A DNA stretch of 64,000 nt, taken from assembly GCF_910596095.1 (NCBI RefSeq), contig NC_056545.1:20731067-20795066 (forward strand), in the 5' to 3' direction. The DNA comes from Thunnus maccoyii. Its lineage: Eukaryota > Chordata > Actinopteri > Scombriformes > Scombridae. The translations under genes and the position numbers were made by a program. Below, piece by piece: positions 50,044 through 61,540 of the stretch. Position 1 is the stretch's first letter, and every line of letters begins with the position of its first letter. The notes below the pieces were generated by a model that was not told where the DNA came from, searched no databases, and was given only the letters and a program-made list of their open reading frames with translations.

Positions 50044-51137
50044 GTAAATATAAAATGTGCTGTTTATTCTTTGACTGTGAGTCGGACAAAATTAATTAAT
50101 TCATGAATTAATGGACACCTGTATTCACCTCTGTGTTTGTTGACATCTCTGCATGTTTTGGTTTGTCTGTAGATGAGAGGTCGTCTCAGGGACCAGGTGG
50201 AGCATCCAGGTTTGAGATTAAAGAGGAGCAAGGACCAGCTTCAGGCTCCGGTCAGTCCGGCAGGAAGGAGCCTGGGATGCGAAATGACAATAGAGATGCA
50301 GAGGGATCGTCCCACAGCGTGGGTGACCTCGGCTACGTTCAAGTCGGAGGGGACGGAGGTTCCCAGCGTTCCTTTACTCACCCTCTGCGTCACCAAAGAC
50401 CCGTGCGAGAATGCACCAGTGCCTTGCAACAGGGCGGACTTGATGGACAAAAATCGTTGGTTAGGACTTCTGGAGCCGGGAGAGGGGACAGCGTTTCACC
50501 AGGCCGAGTGGAGGACTCGGCAGGACCTTCTGCCTCAGACCCAGTAGGGGAGCCCTCTGGAGATCGGCCCCACCACTGCTTGGAGTGCGGAAAGACCTTC
50601 CGCCTGATCTCCAGCCTGAAGAAGCACATTCGCATCCACACCGGAGAGAAGCCATACCCGTGCGCGGTCTGTGGCCGCCGTTTCCGTGAGTCGGGCGCTC
50701 TTAAGACCCACCTGCGCATACACACGGGTGAGAAACCGTACTCTTGTTCTGAGTGTGGAAACTGCTTCCGCCACTTGGACGGTTTGCGCAAACACCGACG
50801 CACACACACGGGGGAGAAACCATACGTGTGCGCCATCTGCGGGAAGCGCCTGAGCCGCCTGCAGCACCTCAAACACCACCAGCTCATCCACACCGGAGAG
50901 AGACCGTGCTGCTGCCCCTTCTGCAACCGCAGCTTCAAGGAGCCCGCGGCACTGCGGAAGCACATCCGCACGCACCGGGAGGAAGGCGGTCACATGGGAA
51001 TCGGTGCCAGTGATGACACGGACCCAGACGCCATGGATGACATTAACAACCTTCATCCAGCGGCTCCGTCCCCGCAGATGAGGTTTGGGGAGTGGGGGGC
51101 AGAGGAGGATGACAGCTCAGTTGTGGACTGTGTGTAA
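49332..51137 (+). CDS. C2H2 zinc-finger protein, five fingers (2 exons, 558 aa)
   Basis: Exons 49332-50043 and 50173-51137 join GT-AG across a 129 bp intron, splitting an Asp codon. Residues 1-75 are a Ser-rich head. Residues about 83-138 form a coiled coil with strong heptads (ETQQELLHKEEENERLKVRL). Residues 140-370 are low in order. An acidic FEIKEEQG at the start of exon 2 contains a SUMO consensus (Lys254). Five tandem C2H2 fingers span about 373-506, joined by TGEKPY-type linkers; all Cys and His ligands are present. The tail is acidic (EEDDSSVVDC). The layout fits a nuclear DNA-binding regulator of the coiled-coil zinc-finger type common in fish. I do not recognise an orthologue, so the target is unknown. 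An in-frame ATG at 49254 is less likely as start because it would read through a poly-T tract. Confidence 0.9.
50173..51137 (+). CDS. Zinc-finger gene coding exon 2 (finger array)
   Basis: Acceptor CTGTAG at 50172. The exon codes the linker region and all five fingers: CLECGKTF, CAVCGRRF, CSECGNCF, CAICGKRL and CPFCNRSF, each ending HxxxH. The stop TAA is at 51135-51137. G+C is high across the fingers, which also keeps the opposite strand open as a shadow. Confidence 0.93.
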
Positions 51138-51912
51138 GGATGGTTAAAGGGGTAACTGTCTGTCGGTGTTCTTACCAGAAATATATACTACAGGTGAAGA
51201 AAATGAAATGTTTGTGTAGTTAGTAAACATGATGGATCATCTCTGTTCCATGCCGTTGAAGTGAAGAGTCCGGCTACATATAACCCGAGCCTGGGGAGTT
51301 TTTTCGTCTGGTTCTGGCATTTTCATGTTTTACATATTTAGATGTAAAAATAACTTTTAAAATACACACTGTACATTCTTCAACGGCGACTATTTTCTTA
51401 TCCGGACCTTCATCAAGCAGCAGCAGTAGCGCACAGGTTGTTCTTGGCACAGGATGTTTCTAGTTCATCAGCTTCCCGGCAATAATTTGGGAAATTCATG
51501 GCAGAAATGAACACACTTTAAAAAAATGTACAAGTGCTTTGAGCACTCTTATTCATCAACTGAGGCGCTGCTGCTGCTGCCTTTCAAGGTAATTCCCTTC
51601 TGGATTTTTAGTCGGGACAAAGTGTTACGATTCGGGTCACGATTCTCTTTAAGTTGCACACATTAGACATGTTTTGAATTGTTACTAATTAGACGTGCTT
51701 TTTGCCAACACTAAGCTGCTCAGATTGATAGAAATGTATCCATTTAGGGCTGGTTCATGCTTCCTGTGCAGGCAGGCAGACATACAAAACAAAAAATTGG
51801 ATCACTTTCACTTTAAAGAGCGACTCCACCTGCGTTCTTTTCCTGGTTTTACAAATGGAAACACCCACCCAGCCGTTAGCAAAAAGCAGTGACGTGGCTT
51901 AGAGCGCTGAGG

Positions 51913-51965
51913 CCCCACCGCCCCACCGCCCCACCCACCACCACTACCACCACCACCACCACCAC
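51913..51965. repeat. CCCCACCG / CCA simple repeat
   Basis: Repeated CCCCACCG units are followed by a (CCA)n run. The complementary strand is G-rich. Confidence 0.85.
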
Positions 51966-52848
51966 ACACATAGTCCGCTGTAAGTTAGAGCATTAAAAAT
52001 TGTCCAGATATACTACAAACGACATTGCAGCGCTGAATCTGAGTGTGTGAGATGTTTACAAATGGAGGGACAGACAGCTGGAGAGTAGGTAGGTAGGAGG
52101 GAGCAGAGCCTGAGCTTCGGGATGAATAACACCCGCGAGTCACATCGGATTCTGCTCTGATGTGCTGTCGCTGCTGATCAGGTGGGCATATCGGTTTATA
52201 TGTAACGTCATAACACAGAAACCTACGTCAGGTCACATGGGGACAAACTTTTTAGAAGGGCTTGAGAAAATAGCATTTTGACACTAAAGCATACGTATTT
52301 CAACCAACGTTAGAATTTTCTGATTTGAATACATATGCAACACTAATGTGAAGCTACAGAATAATGTACCTGCCCTTTAATGCTCCCTAAGACCAGGAAA
52401 GTTTAAAATATGGCGATAATAACCTGACAATACCCGGCTCCTATCATGATATTGTTATTATATTGATAAATCTCCCAACTCTACCTCAGTATTCGTCCGT
52501 GTGTTACGGGTCTTATATTGTCTGCTAATCCTGTTTGGAGGTGTTAACAGCGCTACACGATAGGCAGTCATTAAAAAAAAAAAAAAAAAAAGAATTTGTC
52601 AGTTTACTTATAGTCACCTGGTTTCTTAACCTAATCAATTAAGTTGATTTAATTGAAAAATTAGATAGTTTTTTCCAGTGATTGTCACACTCAAGTGGAT
52701 GCATTTACATAGAAGGATCTCTTACAATACTAATGAAGAACCAAAACGCTAAAATATAATTTCTGAGTACATTTACGCTGTCATGTGTGTCTTCATGAAG
52801 CATGAACCAGTTTTTACGCTTCAGTCAGCAGATCCTCGCTTCTGTCCT

Positions 52849-52850
<2 letters not shown>

Positions 52851-52900
<50 letters not shown>

Positions 52901-52910
52901 TCCCTCTCTC
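52851..52910. repeat. (CT)n microsatellite
   Basis: About 60 bp, nearly perfect, with two CCCTCT interruptions near its end. Confidence 0.95.
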
Positions 52911-55900
52911 CTCTTCTTTTCAGTTACACAGCGAAGATGTCGTCTTGTCAAGCTGAAGTCATCAGTCAGCAACTTTCGAATCAGTACACGCACTTATTTG
53001 TTCACCGAAACAGAGTCAGATGACATCAACATGCACCCAGATCAGCAGCTTAAATCCAGTTTTAGTATCTCCTTAGTCGTATTATCGTCTCTATCTTCTG
53101 GACCACATCTTAGCATTCCATTTTTATTTTCGTTCAAGCTGCTACTGTTTGTCTAGAAAGCCTTTTTTTTTCTGGACTTGTGTCGTTGTTACCAGCCAGT
53201 TACTAGCAATTACTAGCGGACAGACTTCGGTGCTTGCATGTGCATATCTGTTCTTCTGCTGGCAGCAATGATCCCTTTCCCACCCTGTCTGTTTCTGTAA
53301 ATAAGAATGTAGTTTTAGCCATTTTATCCGGTTTAATAAGGGTTAACATTTGTGGAAAAGTTCATGTGCAACAATGCCATTTAAAGAAAAGAAAAAAAAA
53401 AAAAAAAAAAAAGTAATGTGCTTTAAAAACATGAGTATGCTAACATACAATGTAAATATATATAATCTTATTAAATTTCTTCCTCATGTTGTTCCTGAAT
53501 GATCCGATGTGACACGACTGATGCATCAGGGTAAACAGCAGAGCATTAATCTTCTCAGCCTTCTGAGCTATACTGTAGGTCTCGTGTCCATTTTTCTATG
53601 TATACTATTATAATGGTCTCCATGTAACTATTCTATGTACATTTACGAGTGTAAGTCATTTGGAAAGGAGCTCAAAATGTTAAATATTTGTCACTGTATA
53701 CCCAGAAAACAACTTGCCAAGGTAGTCTTACCCCAGATGATCATATTTATTGTTTTTTGTATCACATACGAGGGGGGCCTTTGCATGTAGGTTTCAACTA
53801 AGATGGCATTCTTCTTTCAAAGTCGGTGTTAAATGTGAAATTAATTACTTTTTTATGCTTCTGTGTTCAAAATATACCCCCCCCACATTGCATTCATCCT
53901 ACTGTAAATGTTACTATATTAAAGGGCCTTGTTTCTACTTCTTTTTTCTGTGTTTGTTTATTGAATATTTACGATTAAGAGGTTACTTCAATGTCTAATG
54001 TAGTTACAGTTTTGTTTGCTTTAAGCCATAAACATCCAGATGATTAAGAGCTTTTTTGAGACCAGAATTAAATTATGACGGCAGTAAAATAATCTAGATC
54101 AACGGTTTGAGATTGTGGTGTCCGTGTTGCTTCAGTTTCGTGTTGATTCGTTTCATTTGTATCGTGGTAGGAGACAAGGAAAACCACGGGAACGCCGAAC
54201 TGATAGTGCACTGTAGGTGCTGTGGACACGCCCAGAGACAGGTCCCAAATAACAACCTTACTCTTCTCTCAATGCTGTGTAACGACAGCTGCGTTCATAC
54301 ACACAAACTGCTATTTTAGGTGGTCTTTGTTATAATTACAGAAGCTCAACAGGTGAGATGTAACGGAATGTATAGCGGCATTTCATCCATCCATAACACC
54401 AGAAAGTTTTGTGTCACGCTTTAGTTTTTGCGGATAAACCACAATTTTCTGATTTTATTTAAATTAAAGTACCTTTCATCTCCAACTTCTGTATTTCAAT
54501 CAGGAGAGACGCAGTGAATGACATAAAGATAATTGTTTATTATAACAGATGATGTGGTGGTAATTAAGTCTTGAAAGTCTTTGGCACAAGGAGATTTTTA
54601 ATTGAGGGGCATCAGCCCTGAACAGCTGCATAATAAATCCTCCCATGGAGTCCAGACACTGGTGGTGGTGGCTGATGACTTCTGATGAGGCTGATGAAGA
54701 GGCGAAGCTGATAAATCTCTGAAGACTAAGTGGTGATGGGGAGGTGGAGGAGCGTGCATAACAGCAGCATGAATGCACTAAAGGCAGAGAGAGAGAAACA
54801 TATTTTAAAAGACAGCAGCAAAATGATAGGCTAACAACGGTGGTGTGTAGCTGTGCTATTGGACAGATGTGAACAGCTGATGTGAACAGCTGATAGCTGA
54901 ATTGACAACCCCAGACAATGACAGCATGGGAAATTATGAGTGAGCATGCGTGAAAGATGTGAATGGCAGGATAAAATGAGAAATATAACTACAGGCCTAT
55001 GCATGCAAAAGATAGTCTTCCTGACTGAACTTTCACTAGAGCTCCATTTATCTGAATTCATTCACCATATATCATAAAAACACATTTGTTCCTCTAGTGT
55101 TGAAGACTTTTTTTCCCCCCATTTTTTGCAATTTCTTTTATGTCCAGCACAGCGTAGAATAAATGACCTCCTGACCTACTTTAAGAAAAATCAGACACAT
55201 TTAGGTTACAAATGAAGTACTTTCACAGCTCAAAGATATGTGTTGGTTCATGAGCAACAACACTGAATACACTTGATTTAATGAAGGATCCCATCAATGC
55301 ACCTGGTGTATAAATACAGCAGTGTCATGACTTCATGTCATTATATCCTCATCACAGTACGTCCACATGAAATACTGTAAACTGTATCTCAAATACCGTT
55401 CAAGATGTCTTATATAAACATCATAATCCAATGAGCTGGATAAGCTTTTATCACAGCTATACAAAACTAAAAGAATACATCTAAATGGTACTGGGATCAC
55501 TGATATATAGTTATGCTGAAATAACCATAGTTAATATACTGTGTTACAGTGGTTCATAACATTTTTTCCATGTGCGCCCTTTATAACAATTTGCACCAAC
55601 GAAAAGGTCACATATTTCTATGAGCTCTGAGCACGTAAATGTCCAAACAAAATTTTTATGGAGTAGAAAAATGTGTTTATTCTTTTTTTAACTTGTTGAT
55701 GATCTCATGAGCCCGCAGATTCATCTTGAGATCACCTTGAGATGAGCCAGAAAACAGATATTTGAGTGATGCTTTGGTGATAGTAGTTAGTAGATAGTAG
55801 ATAAACAGGAACAGAAATACAAAACATTCCTTTATTTCATGTTGATAATCTGATTGGAATATGATAAACCACATTTTTGTTTATCTAAAAATGTAAAAAT

Positions 55901-56428
55901 GACAAGCCTGCTGATGGAGCCTGAATAAAGTCACACATCAAATTCCTCTGCATAAATTTACTGCTGGACAAACACATCAGTGTTGTTTTGCACAGTCATA
56001 ATGGGACAGTTTAAGCTTCCTCTTTGCTGTACAGAGAGACTTTTTAACTTGTCACATGATTAACTTTAAATTTAAATCAAGTTGATTAACATGACATTTA
56101 AAAAGAGAAGAAGACAGATGAGACAATGACAAACTGAGGAGTACTAACTGGTGACCAAAGACGAGGAGGTCCTTGATATTTTCAGCATGATAAAAGGTGG
56201 AGACTGCTGTTATGAGGTATGTGGGTTAATTATTTCTGTGTGTGTGTGTGTGCGGTCAGTCATAGGCTACTTTTGGAGACAAATTTTAAATTTAGGACAA
56301 AAGCCGTGCCCCCCCCCCCCAAAAAAAAGCTGATTTTTGGGTCAGTGGTGATGGTTAAGGTTAGGGTGAGTCTTCAGTAAATGAATCTAAGTCTATGAAA
56401 TGTCCCCAAAAGTGACCATGGTCTGATA

Positions 56429-56429
<1 letters not shown>

Positions 56430-56488
<59 letters not shown>

Positions 56489-56506
56489 TATGTGTGTGTG
56501 TGTGTT
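56430..56506. repeat. (TG)n microsatellite
   Basis: About 77 bp with a few TATG interruptions. Confidence 0.95.
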
Positions 56507-56574
56507 ACTGTACTGGGATTTTCTTGCTGTCTATAGTATATGTCCACTGGTGTAAGAAGTATTGAGATCTTCTT

Positions 56575-57030
56575 AAAGATCCCCTCCAGACATGTTTTAA
56601 GACATATGAAATTGCTCTGCTTTGAATAATAATTTGTGGAGCATGATTAGCTCCCAAACTAGTTGTGATGTCATAAGTCATGCTCAAAGCGTATACCTCT
56701 TAAACTCAGATTTGAGGTGAGCAGAGAGAAACTTTCCACTTTCAGTAGCTGAATGTGAAAACAGTCTTTTGGTTTCAAACTCTGCACAAACATCATTCTG
56801 CACAGTGAAGCTCAAACATCCAACGGAAGGAACAAGAAGGAAAACATATTTTTGAGAGGAGGGGGACTTCGAGTATAAATACAACCACAGTATAGAAATA
56901 CTCCATTACAACTAAAAGTCCAGCATTATGCATCATTATGCAAAATGGCGCTATAAATGTGGTAGAGCAAAAAGTACAATATTTCTCTCAAAAATGTAGT
57001 GAAGTAGAAGTATCATAAAATGGAAATACT
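56575..57030. repeat. Adjoining dispersed fish repeats
   Basis: 56578-56760 carries CCCCTCCAGACATGTTTTAA, GTGATGTCATAAGTCATGCT and GATTTGAGGTGAGCAGAGAG, words of a common fish repeat. 56860-57030 carries GTAGTGAAGTAGAAGTATCA and AAATGGAAATACTCCAGTAA, a reverse-orientation piece of the family at 48000. Confidence 0.5.
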
Positions 57031-57349
57031 CCAGTAAAGACGAACAGGGAAAATCGGCTACATCCAGTTTTTTTTTTTCCCTGACGACGCCACTGAAAGA
57101 CTCACTTGTGAAAGGATGCAAACTTGTTTGAACAAAACAGACCACAAATGGGGGTTATGACATCAAGTTGAAGCAAGTGCTGTGGAAGGCACTTAAACAC
57201 AATGTTATCCTGAATGCATCAGTGGAAGTTCACACAGAGCTGAGGCTGTGATTCATTAAAACCAGCAGCAAGGGAACTTCACCGGTCAGTGAGAGACGAG
57301 CATCTTAACAACGGCTATTTTAACGACAGAGAGAGAGAGAGAGAGAGAT

Positions 57350-57760
57350 GGAAAAGGAAATACTACTGCAAAATCCACTTCACCTGCTACTCTGAAGTAC
57401 TTTATACTTCTATTCCACTGTATTTCAGAGTGAAAGCACACTACACTGCATTCATCTGACAGTTAGAGTTTCTTTGCAGATTAGGATTTTAAAAATGTAG
57501 ATGCGTATGTGTTATACAGAAAACCACTATAGTAGTAACAGTATATAAAGCAGTTCAGATTGCTCAGCCTCAGCCAGACACATCTGTAATAATGATCCAA
57601 TAATATAATAATATAATAATATGGCACTGACAGAGGCCATTCTGCCAGCGTAATAAGAACTAGTATTCTTACTTTTGAAGTAAAACTATATATGCAAGAA
57701 TTTCACTTGTGATGGAGTATTTTTACATTGTGGTATTGATACTACAAATAAATCACACTC
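57350..57760. repeat. Dispersed fish repeat copy
   Basis: It contains CTGAAGTACTTTATACTTCT and TTGTGATGGAGTATTTTTAC + ATTGTGGTATTGATAC, in the same order as other copies of the family at 48000-48515. A short (GA)n run lies just upstream (57327-57348). Confidence 0.5.
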
Positions 57761-59879
57761 ATCCTCAGATACACAGAGTTCCTTCTGTCTGTCAACATCT
57801 GTTTTTATCTTTAGGTTGTGAAATACAGCTGTTTATTTCTCGCTTCTGTTTGTCATTATAGTCTCGTGCGGTGAGTAAAGCCACCATTTCAGTTTTCGGG
57901 AGGGAAGTAAAAAAAAAAAAACCTAAACAATAATATTGTACTAATACTGATACTCGGGGATGGTTTATGTGTGACCTACGATGTTATTTGCATTCTGTGT
58001 GTGTGTCTTGGCAGCCGATGATGCTGTGATGGCGAGGAGTGCAGGCAGAGAGAAATGTGAGAGCGGCCTGTGAACTCTCTGCAGGCCCATGCAGTCATTT
58101 CCTCAGCGACTGAAAGCAAACACTCTCACTTTTCGGAGAGGAAGTGACTCAACTCTCTCTCTCTCTCTCTCTCTCCCTTTGTCTTTGTCTCTTTCTCACT
58201 TTTGCCTATGTGACCCCCAAACACTGGCCGGCTCTTCTTCACAGTGAGGCGGTTCGTTTTTTAGCAGCTACACCAGCAGTTAGTTCAACATGTGACTGGA
58301 AAGACACAAGGTTTTGGTGAAGAGACTCCCGACTGTGTGTGGTGTCACATTTACTACCTAACCTCAATATGGTTTATTCAGAGTGCTCAGCAGTAAGTTT
58401 GGGTATTATTTGGTCACATGCGCTGATTGCAAAGATATCAAACTGTAATTTGTTGCAGTTGAAAAAGCACAACCAGGACTGCAGGCAGGGCACGTATGGA
58501 AGTCATTTACTCATGTATTGTTCTTAAGGCGCTCATAGCATTTTCATTTTCTGTCACTGAATCATTTTCTTTACTTTATTACACTCGTTACTGCACATTA
58601 TTTATTGTTATACAACTTTCAGAAGGACATTTTGTACCTTTTACTCCATTAAATGTATCTGATGATTGTTATCGAGGCAAACTGGCTCCCATGTGTGCAG
58701 CTGTAGCCTTCATATTTTCCACCAGTCCTTGTATGATGAAACAATACACACATTTATTGTAAGAGTCCAGTGAGTTTGCAGGATAGCAAACTAAATTCCA
58801 CCATGCACGAACTAGTTAAAATAAATTGGAAGTACTTGGTTGCCAGGGTGCATGAAGTACTGTAATGAAAGGAATGAGTCAAATTAAATGACGCATTTCT
58901 GATTAAACTCAATACTTACATTAAAACATCGAGACCTTTTATATCATAACAAACATATATTTTAACAATAGCTTATTCGGCTGGTACACAAGGATGAGTG
59001 AGAACAACAAAAACTAATTCTAAACTTTGGCTCCTGCAATTGTTGTCCAACTGCTCTTCAAAATAACATGACAAACACATAGGAGGCTTGTGTTGGATTG
59101 CAGGAGTTTAAACCAGCCAACAGTTTATATATAGAGAGAGTATTTAGATCACCAACAGCAATAAAACATATTAATAATAAACCTTTCTTCAGAATGAAAG
59201 ATAATACTTTGGATTTGTATGTCAGTTTTACTGCTTATACTTCTTTACTTTTACTGTGAGTGTAAAACTATAATGTTTTAATTGAGATGTTTTTGTAGTT
59301 GTTGCCACTTGTACAAGTGGCAAAATACAGAAAAAATATCACACTGTTAATTACTGAGACACGTTGAAAAGGACCAAACTAATTATCATCACACATCAGA
59401 GTGTGAAATCTGCAGACATAGAGACGAATATATAACTTTACTGCAAATGTCACATAGTGTACGTATTTCCACTGATTACATTTTCCTGTCTGTCTCTAAC
59501 ATCTCTTCATGTGAATAGCCATCTGTGGACAACTAGCTGAATCATTACAAGTTTAACTACCACTGCTGACCTCTGTCTGACTGTGATGACTCACATACTT
59601 TGTAATATCAGGAGATGTCTTAACACTTTGGAAGACCTTTTTTTATTGAGATGTAATAATCACTGGAGCTTCAACAATGCACTGAACAAACAGGCAAAAA
59701 GAGAATACATTTTCTATTTGTGCAGAGAAGATGCAGGTCAAAGGGCACAGCCATTAACAGCAGGGTTTGTTGTCCACAGCTCAGCCACATGCTCACACTG
59801 TCACACAACTCCCAAACACAAAGGTGTATACAGCAATATATTACATGAGTTTTTTTTGTTGTTTTTTTTTTATTTCCAG

Positions 59880-60479
59880 AGTGACACGCACAGCTGTGCA
59901 GCTATGATTTGCAGAGTGGGGTCTGTGCGGGGGCAGCAGAGCAGAGGAGAGAGGAGGAGAGGAGAAGAGGAGAGGAGGGGGTGTTAGGAGAAATAACCAA
60001 CAAGGAAACCACTTTCAGCTTTGCTGCTGCACCGCCTGCCTGGCCTGCAGCCAGGTTTCTCCAGAGAGGGTTGGCTCACCCCTTCTCCTCTCCTCCCTTC
60101 TTTCTCTCCCAAACCCACATAGCTACGCACTCTCTCCAACTCACAGAAAGCAACAGGCGAGAAGAAGGAAGAGCGACAAAAGCGAGAGGAACTTTTTTTT
60201 TTTGAAACAACAGCAACGAGGGCAGCAAGAAACTTTCCAAAGATGCCAAACGTTTCGGTTTTGCAGATGGATCACTTGGGTACTACGCGAGGGAAGTGAT
60301 TTTTTTTTTTTTCCTCAAGGAGAAAACAGGAGGGAGGACGCGCTATTTTTTCTCCACCGTATGAGACGTCAAAAATCTGCCTCGGTTAACAAAGCAGGCG
60401 CGTTTGAGCTGGAGCTGAACGCCTCAGCTTCTGGTTTAATGTCCCCGGGTGTCTGTGGAGGGCAGTGAAGGATGCCAGG
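59880..60479 (+). other. ltbp3: ltbp3 5' region (promoter or 5' UTR)
   Basis: A G+C-richer stretch directly upstream of the ltbp3 start. A pyrimidine tract ending TTTCCAG at 59873-59879 looks like a splice acceptor, so the first coding exon may begin at 59880; alternatively transcription starts within this stretch. A purine-only tract of about 40 bases (59940-59981) and two poly-T runs are present. No TATA box is evident. Confidence 0.4.
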
Positions 60480-60492
60480 ATGCCCTCTCTGA
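60472..60492 (+). promoter_or_regulatory. Short upstream ORF overlapping the ltbp3 start
   Basis: ATG at 60472 opens a six-codon frame (MPGCPL) ending at TGA 60490-60492, so it covers the ltbp3 ATG at 60480 in another frame. It may lower initiation or allow re-initiation; this is inferred. Confidence 0.55.
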
Positions 60493-60717
60493 TCTCCCAT
60501 CTGCTTGTCATCTGGCTGAGCGTCCACAGGCTGGTGTGGTGCACGGAGCGCTCCTCCACACGGGAGCGCTTCAAGGTGGTCATCGCTCCTCTCATCTGCA
60601 AGCGGATCTGCCTGAAGGGCCAGTGTCAGGATACCTGCGAGCAGGGCAACAACACCACGCTGATAGCGGAGAACGGACAGGGGGCCGACACGCTCATAGG
60701 ACAGGGCTTCAGGGTCG
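60480..60717 (+). CDS. ltbp3: ltbp3 first coding exon (latent TGF-beta-binding protein 3), partial gene
   Basis: The exon codes 79 residues plus one base, then donor GTGAGT at 60718. Residues 1-21 are a hydrophobic signal peptide ([20 protein letters not shown]). The mature start has the LTBP3 hallmark [20 protein letters not shown], then [19 protein letters not shown] and GQGFRV. In human LTBP3 the same block, [20 protein letters not shown], leads straight into an EGF-like domain starting with the next exon. LTBP3 is a secreted matrix protein that binds latent TGF-beta via 8-Cys domains and acts in skeletal and heart outflow development. The remaining exons lie past the window. An N-glycosylation site (NNTT) is present. 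Confidence 0.92.
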
Positions 60718-61149
60718 GTGAGTGACCGGCTGCTGGAACAATGCAGTTTGTTTATAAGGGGTTTATAATGAGGCTGCTGAGATTAACTAATAATCTGACC
60801 TCTGGGTTCGTGGGTTTTCCTCTATCAAACCCATGAAGAAGTCGGGGGGAGGTCTGTTGGGTTATTTATAAATGCACAGTTTGTGGAGGTGTCTCATAAT
60901 GTGGAAAAAAAGTGAAATATTAAGATAATCAGGTGACCTTCAGACACCTCACTATGACCGTGGGTTTAGTTGTTTTTCCACATTGCACTGCATGATAATG
61001 TCTAAGCTGCCAGACATTATCCTGGAAGAATAACTACTTTTAATGGCTCATTTAGACAAAAAAAGGTGAACTATCACTAGGAAACTCCATAAAATGGTTA
61101 ATTTGGATAATATAACAAAGCCCCACTGTTAATGTTATTACACAACAAG

Positions 61150-61540
61150 AGGCAGTGGTGGAAAAAGTATTAAGATTAACTAGCCTGTTTAATTTAGCGA
61201 AGGAAAAGTGGCAACTTGAGGGCAATAACAGGAAAAAAATCCTGCTTTTAAAAATCTTACTTTAGCATCAAATTGTGCTTCACTATCAAAAGCAAAAGTA
61301 CTTATAATGCAGACTGGTTAAAGTTGAAGCTGGTTCAGGCATTACAGTAAAATCTATAATAAAAAAAAGTAACTACCGCTGTCAGATAAGTGTAGTTCAG
61401 TAAACATTTTCTCTCTGTAGTATGGTGGTGTAAAGTAAAAAGTGTCTTAAAATTAGATAATTAAGAAGAGTAAAAATACACACTAAATGCTACATGAGAA
61501 CAGTACACGAGTAAATGTACTTTGTTACCTTTACCTTTGT
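61150..61540. repeat. Dispersed fish repeat copy, diverged
   Basis: It carries AAAAAGTATTAAGATTAACT, AGCAAAAGTACTTATAATGC and GAGTAAATGTACTTTGTTAC, in the style of the 48000 family. The ends are vague. Confidence 0.4.

Larger units (their letters stand above)
51138..53940 (+). other. Probable long 3' UTR of the zinc-finger gene
   Basis: No reading frame of note follows the stop. The first late polyadenylation hexamer that stands out is ATTAAA at 53918-53923, which would give a 3' UTR of about 2.8 kb. Repeats inside: a CCAC/CCA-rich run (51913-51965), a poly-A run (52573-52591), a (CT)n run (52851-52910) and a poly-A run (about 53391-53412). The extent is inferred and a shorter UTR is possible. 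Confidence 0.35.
53950..59870. other. Intergenic region upstream of ltbp3
   Basis: It is rich in dispersed repeats and microsatellites. No domain-bearing reading frame or RNA gene is recognised. Open frames on both strands are under 100 codons except one of 134 codons at 59583-59987, which has no known domain and runs into the ltbp3 5' region. Confidence 0.7.

Noticed and set aside
50390..50971. A 193-codon open frame on the minus strand
   Set aside because: It lies exactly opposite the zinc-finger exon. C2H2 codon patterns keep the other strand open, and the product has no domain.
59583..59987. A 134-codon open frame before ltbp3
   Set aside because: It passes through poly-T and a purine tract, codes no recognised domain, and lies in probable promoter/5' UTR sequence.
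60465..60479. Extension of ltbp3 upstream of 60480
   Set aside because: The extension would start at GTG, not ATG. The ATG at 60480 gives a good signal peptide.
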